Shown: positions 37,028 to 48,346, counted from the stretch's first letter. The stretch is DNA of 64,000 nucleotides from Methanobacterium_B sp963703015 (GCA_963703015.1 OY969779.1:2232001-2296000); one strand, 5' to 3'. Made by a program: numbers and translations. The notes: generated by a model from the letters alone, not told the origin.

Positions 37028-37915
37028 TTATTTGGTGATCATGGTTCCTATTCCCTTGGTGGTGAATATTTCGAGGAGCACAGAATGTTTAATTCTTCCA
37101 TCAATTATATGGGCTGATTTAACTCCGCTTTCAACTGCGTTGACACAGGTTAATACCTTAGGAATCATACCATCCTTCACAATACCATTATCTATCAAAT
37201 CCTTAATTTCATCGACTTTAACTCTTTTAATAAGGGTTTCAGGGTCATTAGGATCCTCTAATATTCCAGGTACATCTGTGAGAATAATTAACTTTTCAGC
37301 TTCCATTTTAGCTGCAATATCCCCAGCCACAGTGTCCGCGTTAAGATTTAATGTGTTACCTGTTTCATCAACACCTATGGGAGAAACAATAGGGATGTAA
37401 TTATTTTCAGTTAACATCTCCATTATTTCAGTGTTTACAGATTCAATCTCCCCAACAAGTCCAAGATCAACTGTTATCTCTTCACCAGTTGAATTATCCA
37501 CCATAACTTGGGGTGCTTTTTTATGGGCTTTAATGAGCTGATTATCTTTTCCAGATATTCCTATACCCTTTCCGCCATGCAAACACACCTTAGAAACTAT
37601 GTCTGTGTTGATCTTTCCAACTAAAACCATTTTTACTATATCCATTGTTTCTGAATCAGTAATTCTGAGACCACCGATAAATTTCGGTTCTTTACCGAGT
37701 TTATTCATGGATCTAGATATTTCAGGTCCACCTCCATGCACAACCATTGGTTCCATACCAACGTACTTTAAAAGTACTGTGTCACGAGCAGTAGAGCTCA
37801 TGGCATCAGAATCTATCATTGCATGTCCACCGTACTTGATCATAACCTTTTTATGATGAAATTTTTTTATGTATGGTAACGCTTCGATAAGAATGTTAAC
37901 TGTTTCCATTTTCAC
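37028..37915 (-). CDS. argB: acetylglutamate kinase
   Basis: Phosphorylates N-acetylglutamate in arginine synthesis. 295 residues with MIKYGGHAM (phosphate-binding Lys), VHGGGPEIS, NLNADTVAGDIA and LTDVPGIL motifs, all in the usual order. The start is GTG at 37915 (4 bases after GGAGAATC) or ATG at 37909. Located 40 bases after argJ on the same strand, so argJ-argB form an operon. Confidence 0.95.
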   Translation of the reverse strand: MKMETVNILIEALPYIKKFHHKKVMIKYGGHAMIDSDAMSSTARDTVLLKYVGMEPMVVHGGGPEISRSMNKLGKEPKFIGGLRITDSETMDIVKMVLVGKINTDIVSKVCLHGGKGIGISGKDNQLIKAHKKAPQVMVDNSTGEEITVDLGLVGEIESVNTEIMEMLTENNYIPIVSPIGVDETGNTLNLNADTVAGDIAAKMEAEKLIILTDVPGILEDPNDPETLIKRVKVDEIKDLIDNGIVKDGMIPKVLTCVNAVESGVKSAHIIDGRIKHSVLLEIFTTKGIGTMITK

Positions 37916-37955
37916 GATTCTCCAAAAATAATCTTTATGAAATTAAATAAAATGA

Positions 37956-39152
37956 TTATGTTGTGTACTCTGCATTTATACTCACATAATCATAGCTTAA
38001 ATCACAACCATAGGCTGTTGCCTCCCCATTACCCAGCCCAAGATCAATGACAATACGGATGTTCTTTTCTTTCATGATATTTTCAGCTTCTTCCAGTTGG
38101 GAAGTACCTTCAAACGCTGCAACAATTCCATGATCCACAACATCTACTCGTTTATCATTAGATTCAAGACTAACACTAACAACTTTAGGATCGATATCTG
38201 AACCTGAATAACCAACTGCAGCAACAATTCTGCCCCAGTTTGGATCTGCACCAAAAAGAGCAGTTTTTACAAGTGGTGATGATACAACAGCTTTGGCTGC
38301 TAATCGAGCTTCTTCGGTGTTTATTGCACCTTTCACTTCCACTTCCATGAATTTAGTTGCACCCTCACCATCCTTGGCCATCATACTTGCAAGCTGACAA
38401 CACAGATATTCCAGGGCTTCCTCAAAGTTTTCATCGATTGATTCTCCGGACTCACCATTGGCCATGATGATCACTGTATCATTAGTACTTTCATCTCCAT
38501 CAACAACAACCATATTAAAACTAGCATCAACAGCCTTTTTTAAAGCAGTGTTAAGTTCTAATGATGATGCCTTAACATCTGTTGTTATGAAACATAACAT
38601 TGTACCCATATTAGGGGCAATCATGCCTGAACCCTTGGTTATTCCACCAATTCTAATGGATTTACCATTTTTTAATGTTGTTTCAAGAGCAAACTCCTTA
38701 GAGTAAGTGTCTGTAGTCATAATAGCTTCAGCTGCATTTTTAGAAGCTTCATCAGAATTTTCAAGCCTTAATACAGCTTTTTTTATCAAACTACTCATGA
38801 TATCCATGGGCATCAATCTACCAATAACTCCTGTAGATGCAACAGCAACATCTTCCGAGTTAATATTAAGTTCCTCTGCAACTATTGAAGCCATTGCTTT
38901 CCCATCTTCTATTCCCTGATCTCCAGTGAAACAATTTGCATTTCCACTGTTTGCAACAACTGCAGATAACTTCCCATTTTCAACAGCATCCTTAGTTAAA
39001 ATTACAGGAGCTGCAACTATCTTATTAGAAGTAAAAACAGCTGTGGAATCACTATCTTTACAAACGATTACAGCCACCCCATACTCATCATCACAAGCTC
39101 CAGCTGCAAGTACGCCATTAACGGCACATACTCCTCCATCTACAATTTTCAT
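37956..39152 (-). CDS. argJ: bifunctional glutamate N-acetyltransferase / ornithine acetyltransferase
   Basis: Recycles the acetyl group from N-acetylornithine to glutamate. The start at 39152 (MKIVDGGVCAVNGVLA) is chosen since GGAG lies 9 bases upstream; ATGs at 39167 and 39173 are alternatives. 398 residues. The self-cleavage site is in KGSGMIAPNMGTML, where Thr becomes the nucleophile of the beta chain; Gly replaces the more usual Ala before it. NSGNANCFTG and DPNWGR are further family motifs. Confidence 0.93.
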   Translation of the reverse strand: MKIVDGGVCAVNGVLAAGACDDEYGVAVIVCKDSDSTAVFTSNKIVAAPVILTKDAVENGKLSAVVANSGNANCFTGDQGIEDGKAMASIVAEELNINSEDVAVASTGVIGRLMPMDIMSSLIKKAVLRLENSDEASKNAAEAIMTTDTYSKEFALETTLKNGKSIRIGGITKGSGMIAPNMGTMLCFITTDVKASSLELNTALKKAVDASFNMVVVDGDESTNDTVIIMANGESGESIDENFEEALEYLCCQLASMMAKDGEGATKFMEVEVKGAINTEEARLAAKAVVSSPLVKTALFGADPNWGRIVAAVGYSGSDIDPKVVSVSLESNDKRVDVVDHGIVAAFEGTSQLEEAENIMKEKNIRIVIDLGLGNGEATAYGCDLSYDYVSINAEYTT

Positions 39153-39247
39153 AATCCTAATCTCCATTATCATTATACTATAAAAAATTCATCCATCATG
39201 AGTCCATCCATATTAAACAAAAACCCCATAGTTTTTACCAGTAAACC

Positions 39248-39568
39248 TCAATTGTTAGATGAGTTACCGCTTTGATTGTTTGAGGGTTTATTTGAGCTGT
39301 TTCCGGAACTTGGATTATTAGGCGTCACTGTATTGGTCTGGCTTGACTGGCCAGATTGGACATTAGTTTGATTTGTAGTTTTCACGGTGGGATTAGTTGT
39401 TTGGGAAGCTGGAATGCTTGGAAACTGACTTTGTTGTGTAAGGTTGAGTATTCCATTGGTATTAATTGGATTAGCACCCATTAAAAATCCTGTTCCGGTT
39501 GCAAATCCAAATGCAACTATAGAAACAATGATTCCAACAAATATCTTTCCTTTAGCTTCTTGTTTCAT
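39248..39568 (-). CDS. membrane-anchored low-complexity protein
   Basis: 106 residues: a basic start (KQEAKGK), one hydrophobic segment (about 9-30), then a Thr/Gln/Asn/Ser-rich external tail without cysteines. No domain recognised. It begins 55 bases after the GGDD-palm gene stop on the same strand, so it may be the last gene of that operon. Compare 966 and 10094. Confidence 0.55.
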   Translation of the reverse strand: MKQEAKGKIFVGIIVSIVAFGFATGTGFLMGANPINTNGILNLTQQSQFPSIPASQTTNPTVKTTNQTNVQSGQSSQTNTVTPNNPSSGNSSNKPSNNQSGNSSNN

Positions 39569-39623
39569 TTAAACACCTTAAATTATCATTATTTTGTAAG
39601 TCTAAAAAATATTAGTTGATCTA

Positions 39624-40832
39624 TTATGCTGTTAATGCATAAACCAATGCCAATCCAATGGCTATTAAACCGAAAACAGGCTGACCTATGTTCCATCCCA
39701 CCAGTGTAGCTACAAATACAAAGATGAATATGATGGCTATTCTGCCCTGTTTATTAAGCATGAAGTCAAGCACTGTTCTTGTGAATTCCGATGGAATGTA
39801 GTAGGAATAAATACCATCAGCGAGATCAAACACCATGACGGGATTGTTGTTCCAAATCTTTATGTTATCTGCCATTTGGGCCCTTTCTCCTGCTTCTCTA
39901 CGGCTCTTTCCGATACCTACTCTGAGCCTCACACCGTTATTTAATGCGTGCCATGCACTGTCCATTCCTGCCCTTAAAGCAGCATCTTTGGTTGGTAAGT
40001 TGGCTATTAGATCATCTCCACCAACACGATAACCTTCTATTTTACCATTACACTCTTTTTCAATGAATGATGAAACTTCATTCATTATCTCAACCAGTTT
40101 ATCCCTTCCATTCTCATCAATGAACTTGGTTGAATCTATTGCATCAATAAATACGTAGTTATCGTAAACAGCTGGTGAGCCTTCAAGATTGCCGAACTTG
40201 GATGAGAATACAATTGCAAACTCACCTCCAAGTTTTGTAAAACCAACACCGGAGGTTTCACCTATCTGCTTGTTTAAGTTGATGGATCTTTCAATTGCAG
40301 CTGCACCAGTCATTCCAACTGCTACTCTTACATCAATCTCCTTATCCAAACCCTTAGCAATAAGTTCTATACCCACCCTTATTGCATCGTTCTTTGAAAG
40401 CATCTTTGAAACTATTTCAGTCGCACTTCGCTCAACAATAGTTCCCCTGGCACGCTGTATGTACTTAACAAACTCTTCAATGAGGGGTTTGTTTTTCTGA
40501 AAAATTTCTATGTAAAGGTACCTGTCACTACCCATTATGATGTTACTAAGTAGTGCGTACTCATTCACGTTGTTCTCTGCAGGGTGGAGTTCGATGAATT
40601 TCCTGTTATCTGGAATGTTACCAGTACCAACTTCACTCAGCACATTGTTAAAAATATTTTCCGTAGTTATATGTGCTGTTTCAATTTCTAAAAGCATGGT
40701 TCTGGTGTAGTTTACCATCTGAACATATTCACGTTCCATATCATTGGTTGGATAATATTTTGTTCCAATGCTTATAACCCTGTGTTTAATAAGAAATCCA
40801 AAGATGGTTCGTGAGATGTAATCCATAACCAT
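39624..40832 (-). CDS. membrane protein with GGDD palm-type (GGDEF/Cas10-like) domain
   Basis: 402 residues, no assigned function. Residues 225-325 look like a nucleotidyl-cyclase palm: YVFIDAIDSTKFIDENG (metal Asp230/233), about 35 residues of helix, then GYRVGGDDLIANLP (GGDD 271-274). This is the layout of GGDEF and Cas10 palm domains. Upstream, TKLGGEFAIVF (200-209) recalls a degenerate second palm. Two helices (about 365-382 and 385-401) anchor the C-terminus in the membrane. Its ATG directly follows the TAA of the NYN RNase gene, with SD GGAG in that gene's last codons. It may make a cyclic or oligo-nucleotide signal; that is inferred. Divergence is high, so a non-enzymatic role is possible. 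Confidence 0.6.
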   Translation of the reverse strand: MVMDYISRTIFGFLIKHRVISIGTKYYPTNDMEREYVQMVNYTRTMLLEIETAHITTENIFNNVLSEVGTGNIPDNRKFIELHPAENNVNEYALLSNIIMGSDRYLYIEIFQKNKPLIEEFVKYIQRARGTIVERSATEIVSKMLSKNDAIRVGIELIAKGLDKEIDVRVAVGMTGAAAIERSINLNKQIGETSGVGFTKLGGEFAIVFSSKFGNLEGSPAVYDNYVFIDAIDSTKFIDENGRDKLVEIMNEVSSFIEKECNGKIEGYRVGGDDLIANLPTKDAALRAGMDSAWHALNNGVRLRVGIGKSRREAGERAQMADNIKIWNNNPVMVFDLADGIYSYYIPSEFTRTVLDFMLNKQGRIAIIFIFVFVATLVGWNIGQPVFGLIAIGLALVYALTA

Positions 40833-41861
40833 TTACTTTTCTCCTCCCTTTTCCAATGTTATGTCAAAGTGTCCTGGTTTTTCCATTAGCATGCTGGGTT
40901 TAACGGAAACAATTGGGAATTTCCATGTTCCAAGTCTTGCCGCAACTGTGCTTGCAATGTTCCTTGAATTTTTCTTTACAAAGGAGTAATCATGGTCGTT
41001 TATGGTTATGTTCACATTGTAGGGAGATTCTTCTAGTATCTCATCAGAATATATGATATTTAATTCAAATGTTCCTGGTTTGGTAAACAGATCGTTACGA
41101 ATGGCAACCAGGGGTGCATGATCAAGTTTAAGCCTGTCCCCCACTGTGACTGCAATATTACCCGCATTTCTAACTGTGTCCTTGTAATCTTTAGGACTTA
41201 CAAGCACAAAAATAATGAAATCACTGGTTTTTTCAGCATCTTCAACCATTCCCATGACCTTATCAAATAAAGGAATTTTCATGAAGATATCCTCGATCTT
41301 TGAATCGAAGGTATTTTCAGTGGTTTTAGTTATCCTATCAATTGCTTCTTTAGCAACTGCAATACCACTCAATTTTTTGTTCTTTTTAAGCTTATATGAC
41401 TCCAGACCCTTTTTTTCAAAGTCATTTAGCATTTGTGTGCTTATTTTTTGGAGTATATTTTTCACCTTTTTAGGTTTAGAAGAGCTACCAATGGAAATGG
41501 CATCTCCAACAAAGGTGAATGGAATTCTTCTGTTGTTAATATCATGGAACTCATCATAGAATTCCCTGAAATTATCGTTTGAAAGAATTTTACAATCTTC
41601 CTCGTAGGCAAGTTTAAGAATGAAATGATCTGCAGTGGTTCCAGATGGAACCTGCTGTACTTTACCCTCATCAAGCATTACATTGAACTTTTCTTTTTCA
41701 TCAATTTCATGCCTTAGGGATGCATCTGCTATTGGAAATGGTTCGTATCCTAATTTTTCCAGAGCTTCCACAGATTTTAGAAGGTTGTCTAAACGAGGTT
41801 TGTTACCTTCTTTCTCCTTTCCAAAATGTGCTACATTTGATGCATCTACAATAACTTTCAA
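40833..41861 (-). CDS. NYN/Zc3h12a-type RNase with duplicated C-terminal domain
   Basis: 342 residues. The N-terminal PIN-like domain (about 1-125) starts KVIVDASNVAHFG and keeps acidic sites Asp6, Asp46 (IADASLRHEID), Asp78 (TTADHFI) and Asp96 (LSNDNF), the pattern of Zc3h12a-like single-strand RNases. After a Lys-rich helical linker come two copies of a roughly 60-residue domain, at about 216-275 and 281-338. They share DY, NIA-TV--RL and KPG-F at equal spacing. I do not recognise this repeat; ligand sensing is possible. Start is TTG immediately after the phosphoesterase stop (zero gap). The GGDD gene follows with zero gap. Confidence 0.75.
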   Translation of the reverse strand: MKVIVDASNVAHFGKEKEGNKPRLDNLLKSVEALEKLGYEPFPIADASLRHEIDEKEKFNVMLDEGKVQQVPSGTTADHFILKLAYEEDCKILSNDNFREFYDEFHDINNRRIPFTFVGDAISIGSSSKPKKVKNILQKISTQMLNDFEKKGLESYKLKKNKKLSGIAVAKEAIDRITKTTENTFDSKIEDIFMKIPLFDKVMGMVEDAEKTSDFIIFVLVSPKDYKDTVRNAGNIAVTVGDRLKLDHAPLVAIRNDLFTKPGTFELNIIYSDEILEESPYNVNITINDHDYSFVKKNSRNIASTVAARLGTWKFPIVSVKPSMLMEKPGHFDITLEKGGEK

Positions 41862-42614
41862 TTAATCACCTAAACAAGTGTTTTCATATTTAGCTAAACA
41901 TTTTCTGGTGCCATCTGCACGGTTAAGAATTATTTCGATGTATTCATCCTCAATATCGATGGTGTTATATGATGAAAGTGCCTTACCCCTTAATCTCAAT
42001 GATGAAACCGTACCTGCAGTTATGAATGTTGTATCTTCCATCATCCAAACATGGGGCATATGTTTGTGCCCTGAGAGAACAAGATCAGCCCTTCCATTCA
42101 TGAGTGATTGTAGTATATCACCAGCATCACTTAAAACATTCCTTTCCCTGCCAGTTTTAGGCACGGGTATTATGTGATGGTGGAGTGCTATTATCTTGTA
42201 CAGATTTTCTTCATCAGCAATTTTAAGTTCATTTTCCATCCATGACTGTTGAGATCTTCCTATTCTACCGAAATCAAGGTCAGGTTCACTACTATCCAGT
42301 CCTATAACCTTTAATCCATGTTTCTTATCTTCAAGTGTTCCATATCGATTTTTAACGAGTTCCTCAAAACACTCATCACCAACATGTCTGGCATCATGGT
42401 TTCCTGGAACTACCAATATCGGAGATTTAATTCTATCTAAAAATGGCACAACCTTCTTATATTCAAGGTAGTACCCGTTTTCAGTAATATCTCCTGTAAC
42501 TATGGTTACATCGGGATCCATACTGTTAATTTCATCTATCGCTTTATCAAGTAGATTCGCCTGGAAATTGAGTGAACCCACATGTAAATCTGATATATGA
42601 GCAATAAACGGCAT
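41862..42614 (-). CDS. calcineurin-like phosphoesterase, CpdA/class III PDE type
   Basis: Two-metal phosphoesterase of 250 residues. All metal motifs are present: ISDLH (Asp9, His11), GD (Asp42), GNHD (72-74), ALHHH (145-147) and GHKH (183-185). The short size and layout resemble class III cyclic-nucleotide phosphodiesterases (CpdA), though such enzymes often have other substrates. The ATG overlaps the nac stop by one base (TAATG). Next to a GGDD palm protein it could degrade the signal that protein makes. No signal peptide, so cytoplasmic. Confidence 0.85.
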   Translation of the reverse strand: MPFIAHISDLHVGSLNFQANLLDKAIDEINSMDPDVTIVTGDITENGYYLEYKKVVPFLDRIKSPILVVPGNHDARHVGDECFEELVKNRYGTLEDKKHGLKVIGLDSSEPDLDFGRIGRSQQSWMENELKIADEENLYKIIALHHHIIPVPKTGRERNVLSDAGDILQSLMNGRADLVLSGHKHMPHVWMMEDTTFITAGTVSSLRLRGKALSSYNTIDIEDEYIEIILNRADGTRKCLAKYENTCLGD

Positions 42615-42966
42615 TAACTTAACCTCAAAATGGCTTCTGCCAAGTCCCCCTTGGTTTCTTTGAGAGTTTCAAGAGCTTTTTCTTTACTTACTCCTGTCTG
42701 GGTGCTCACAAGATCTACATCATCATCAGGAATGACTAATTCTGCTTCAATTTTGCTTTCAACAATTTTACCTGATACTTGGTAGGTTTGCTGTCCCATA
42801 AAATCCATTAAATTTACTTTTGGATTGTTAATAACGATCTCTTTCGTTTTAAATTTAATGACAACCTCTGTAACACCCTTTACGTCTTTGTTGTCCATTC
42901 CCATTTGTTTCATTGCTCTTTGCATTTGCTTTAACTGTTTTGGGTTCATTCCTGCTCCAGGTAACA

Positions 42967-42967
<1 letters not shown>
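42614..42967 (-). CDS. nac: nascent polypeptide-associated complex protein
   Basis: Ribosome-bound chaperone, homodimer in archaea. 117 residues: NAC domain (about 30-75, VIKFKTKEIVINNPKV) and a C-terminal UBA domain (VSTQTGVSKEKALETL). The ATG overlaps the tgtA TAA by one base with SD AGGAGG inside tgtA's end, so it is translationally coupled. The next gene's ATG overlaps its own stop. Confidence 0.95.
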
Positions 42968-45003
<2,036 letters not shown>

Positions 45004-45039
45004 TATACCCTCACCTTTTATAATCGTTATTATTAATAT

Positions 45040-45059
45040 CGGATTTATAAATTAATCCG
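45040..45059 (-). promoter_or_regulatory. TATA box inside a palindrome, tgtA operon promoter
   Basis: CGGATTTATAAATTAATCCG: arms CGGATT and AATCCG (6 bp) flank TATAAATT. The TATA is about 45 bases before the TTG start of tgtA. A dimeric regulator bound here would compete with TBP. Regulation is inferred from symmetry only. Confidence 0.5.
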
Positions 45060-45178
45060 TTATTAATTTGTATTTTAACTACAAATTCATCATAAAATCA
45101 TTCAAAAATATTTATTGTATCATCATGTATCATGAAATTTAGTGCATAGTTAAATTATATATTTTATAGTATATTTTT

Positions 45179-46462
45179 TTAATTCAAATTTTTTTCAGAA
45201 GATAGATGGTTACCAGCTAAAAAATTTAATCTTTTCTCCATTTCAATGATTCTATCCCTTGAATTATCAATGGGTTTACATGAATTACCGCAGATACATT
45301 CTTGATACTGGGGGCAGACAAGGTAAATCGATTCTTTCGAATATAAATTATCAATACCCAGGGTTTTAAGGCCCTTAATTACTCTTCTTTTCATCCGACT
45401 TTCTTCCAAGTTTTGACCAATGTATACTGGACATCTGACTGTTGATGGGAATTTCAATTTTCCCCTCACACTTTCTCGTTCATCATGTCTTCTCCCAAGA
45501 ATTTCCAAGCTAGAATCTCCAAGGGTTAAATCCCTTAGAGGTACACCAGCATCTGTGAGTGCAATTACTCTCTCATCATCAATTGAAATGGGTTTTTCAA
45601 TCATTTCTGGTGAGGAGGATGCTATGGTACCTCCACTCCTACCAAATTCTGGACCTTCACCAATATGGAAACCAGCTTTTACAAGTGAATATCTCATTGT
45701 ATGTGAGTTGGAGAAGCTAGATATCACACCATCAAACTTTAATAAAGGTCTTAGTCCAGATAAAAATTCCAATGAGTAAAGTTCTGGTGATTCAAATGGT
45801 GAAAATGCTAAGAGAAAAATTGCATCAAATTCATGGCTATGATCATTAACAAAATTTTTTGAGGTCCCGTTGCCATGTGGATCATTCTTTACAAGGTTTC
45901 TTGCATCAGTTATGTTGATATTGATATTGATGTTTTCAGGAATTTCCTCTTTAACTAATCTGTTAGTTAAAAATCCCTCCAAGTAAAGCTTATCTTCAAT
46001 GGCTCTTTTTATGATCATATGGGATTTAATTGGATTTGGTAAAATTAATCCAGTTGCAAGGGTCAATGCAGATATTTCAACCATTTCAATGTTTAATAAT
46101 GGTAAACTCCCATCTTCCAGGGGTTTGTTTAACTGTTCGATGCATGTGGCTGCTGTGTATCCAAGACCACTGCACACATCTAATATGTTCATTTCCTTCT
46201 TTTCATTTAAATGGGCTGGTTTGACATATTTTTCAATGGATTCCTTGATACCTCCATGATGGGTGTGCATGGTTTCCTCAGAATCCTGACACTTGATGGT
46301 GTAGGATCCTTCGTCGGTTTCAACAAGAAATGATTCAAGACAATTCATTGCTTCTGCTCTGGCATCTAAATTTCCATTGTTTTCACTGATAAAACAGTTT
46401 TCAACGATTTCAAGAACATTTGATTCTATTACTTTGGGTTCGTATGGTTCATTAGTTGTCAT
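45179..46462 (-). CDS. MnmC-like SAM-dependent methyltransferase with C-terminal Cys cluster
   Basis: 427 residues. The SAM site is ILDVCSGLGYTAA (about 93-105), and the later FLLAFSPFESPELY and FGRSGGTIAS segments match the methyltransferase half of bacterial MnmC (Methyltransf_30), which acts on wobble uridine of tRNA. HTHHGG near 67 is the usual MnmC start-side motif. Unlike the bacterial domain it ends with an extra part carrying CPVY and CPQYQECICGNSC, i.e. five cysteines that could hold zinc or an iron-sulfur cluster. It sits upstream of tgtA but 175 bases away with its own unit. tRNA modification is likely; the exact reaction is unknown. Confidence 0.75.
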   Translation of the reverse strand: MTTNEPYEPKVIESNVLEIVENCFISENNGNLDARAEAMNCLESFLVETDEGSYTIKCQDSEETMHTHHGGIKESIEKYVKPAHLNEKKEMNILDVCSGLGYTAATCIEQLNKPLEDGSLPLLNIEMVEISALTLATGLILPNPIKSHMIIKRAIEDKLYLEGFLTNRLVKEEIPENINININITDARNLVKNDPHGNGTSKNFVNDHSHEFDAIFLLAFSPFESPELYSLEFLSGLRPLLKFDGVISSFSNSHTMRYSLVKAGFHIGEGPEFGRSGGTIASSSPEMIEKPISIDDERVIALTDAGVPLRDLTLGDSSLEILGRRHDERESVRGKLKFPSTVRCPVYIGQNLEESRMKRRVIKGLKTLGIDNLYSKESIYLVCPQYQECICGNSCKPIDNSRDRIIEMEKRLNFLAGNHLSSEKNLN

Positions 46463-46802
46463 TTCAATTCCACGATCTCAAAAATTTTGTACATTTCGAA
46501 AAAGTTAATTAAAACTATCCCTGTCTATAAAGTTAGTATTATGCAGATTTAGAACTTGAAAATAAGTTTATCTTATCATTATTTTGGTGAACCTTAATAA
46601 ACTAGTTTGTATAGGAATTCCTTGAATATTCATTGTTCATGGTTGGCTTTAAATTGATTGGTTTGTAACAAAATTCAACATTATCCTGGTCAATTAATTA
46701 TGGATACAATATATTAGTTTGATGACTCAAATTTAAATTTACTAGTCATAAATTCAAACTTAAATTTATAAAACTAAAATATTCAAATTGGAGGTATTAA
46801 AT
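46463..46802. promoter_or_regulatory. divergent intergenic region with inverted repeat
   Basis: About 340 AT-rich bases. TGACT (46723-46727) and AGTCA (46744-46748) face each other around an AAATTTAAATTT core. A TATA-like TTAAATTTATAAAA (46761-46774) lies about 30 bases before the start of the flavoprotein gene. No gene is seen. Confidence 0.35.
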
Positions 46803-47384
46803 TTGGTCAAGATAATTGGAATAGTGGGCAGCCCTAGAACAGATGGAAACACAGCATTTCTAGTAGAAACAGCATTAAAATCAGCTGAAGAAGTTGGTGC
46901 AGAAACTGAAATAATAAATTTAGGTTCTACAAGTTTAGAGCCATGTGTGGCATGTGATATATGCAAAGCCACAGGCGAGTGTGCTATCTACGATGATATG
47001 GGGGAAATTATGGAAAAAATAATCGGAGCAGATGGGATGATAATTGGCAGTCCTGTTTACTTTGGAAGTGTGACATCCCAGCTTAAAATGTTCATAGACA
47101 GATCAAGACCATTAAGAGGATCGTTCCGACTTAAAAACAAAGTATGTGGTGCTTTAGCTGTTGGAGCTTCAAGAAATGGTGGTCAAGAAAGCACAATCGC
47201 AACCATACACGATTTCATGTTAATACATGATGCAATAATAGTGGGGGATGGTGCACCAATGGCACATTATGGTGGAACTGGAGTTGGTGGGCCTAAAGGC
47301 AGTACAGAGCAGGATGAAGTTGGTATGGCAACATCTAAAAATCTTGGAAAAAGGGTTGCTGAACTTGCAGTATTAATAAATTAA
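46803..47384 (+). CDS. iron-sulfur flavoprotein (Isf family)
   Basis: Electron-transfer flavoprotein of 193 residues binding FMN and a compact 4Fe-4S cluster. IGIVGSPRTDGNTAFL is the FMN phosphate loop. CVACDICKATGEC gives the C-x2-C-x2-C-x5-C cluster motif of methanogen Isf. IGSPVYFGSVTSQLKMFIDR follows as in NADPH-FMN reductase folds. Start is TTG at 46803 with SD GGAGG 7 bases upstream; an earlier TTG at 46788 overlaps the SD. Isf proteins take electrons from ferredoxin and can reduce O2 or peroxide. Confidence 0.88.
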   Translation: MVKIIGIVGSPRTDGNTAFLVETALKSAEEVGAETEIINLGSTSLEPCVACDICKATGECAIYDDMGEIMEKIIGADGMIIGSPVYFGSVTSQLKMFIDRSRPLRGSFRLKNKVCGALAVGASRNGGQESTIATIHDFMLIHDAIIVGDGAPMAHYGGTGVGGPKGSTEQDEVGMATSKNLGKRVAELAVLIN

Positions 47385-47551
47385 ACTCCTTAAAATTCCC
47401 TTTTTTTATTCAAAAAATAGTTATCCCCAACAAATTCTTACTAAAGAATTATATGTAAAGAAAAACATTTTAATTCAATTAACAATGTGGATAAAAAAAT
47501 TAAGATCAACCTTTGGATCAACCATTTATATTTCAGTTTAGAGAGGATTCA

Positions 47552-48226
47552 ATGAGAACATTTGTGGTAGTACCAGCATACAATGAAGAAAAAACCATTG
47601 AAAAGGTTTTAAATGATCTTTTAACTAGGGGTTTTGAATTTGTTGTGGTGGATGATGGTTCAATGGATGGAACCAACAACAAAGTCCAGAAGTTTATTGT
47701 AGAGAATAATCATGGATTCATTTGTAGACACCTTTTAAACAGAGGATTGGGAGCTGCAATAAAAACTGGTATTGAAGCAGCTCTTGAAGAGAATCCAGAT
47801 ATTATAGTTACCTTTGATGCTGATGGACAGCATGATCCCAACGATATCTGCACTGTGATAAATCCAATCATCCATCATGAGGCAGATGTCTGTATAGGAA
47901 CCAGAGATTTCGATGACATGCCTAGAAGTAAAAAATATGGAAATTCTGTGATGAATCTCATCACTATGATATTCTACGGTATAAAAGTTGGGGATTCTCA
48001 ATCAGGATTAAGGGCATTTAACAGGGAAGCTGCAAATTCCATTGCTATAAATTCTAGGGATTATGGAGTTTCATCTGAGATCATAGGTGAAATTAAAAGG
48101 CATAACCTAAAGCTTATGGAAGTGCCAATGAAAACTATTTACACAGACTACACAATGAAAAAGGGTACCAATCTATTTGAGGGTTTAAAAATACTTTCAA
48201 AGCTCATCTTCAAGCTGTTTAAATAA
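47552..48226 (+). CDS. glycosyltransferase family 2, dolichol-phosphate sugar synthase type
   Basis: 224 residues from the ATG at 47552 (MRTFVVVPAYNEE); a longer frame from 47513 lacks an SD. The GT-A core shows VVDDGSMDGT and TFDADGQHDP (metal-binding DxD), then SQSGLRAF. It lacks membrane helices and resembles DPM1-like polyprenyl-phosphate mannose/glucose synthases. The following DUF2304 protein is a common partner of this type. It opens the polysaccharide cluster. Confidence 0.85.
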   Translation: MRTFVVVPAYNEEKTIEKVLNDLLTRGFEFVVVDDGSMDGTNNKVQKFIVENNHGFICRHLLNRGLGAAIKTGIEAALEENPDIIVTFDADGQHDPNDICTVINPIIHHEADVCIGTRDFDDMPRSKKYGNSVMNLITMIFYGIKVGDSQSGLRAFNREAANSIAINSRDYGVSSEIIGEIKRHNLKLMEVPMKTIYTDYTMKKGTNLFEGLKILSKLIFKLFK

Positions 48227-48346
48227 AAAAATCATAACTTCCAGATTTAAACCAAATTTTTATCGGAAAAAAATTTAGGATTGAACACAAATAAATCATA
48301 AGAAAGCACGGAATTTAATATAAAAAAAGTTTTGTGGGACAAAAAA

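Noticed and set aside
36908..37117. 69-codon plus-strand frame
   Set aside because: It overlaps the antisense of argB, has no SD, and its last third mirrors argB codons.
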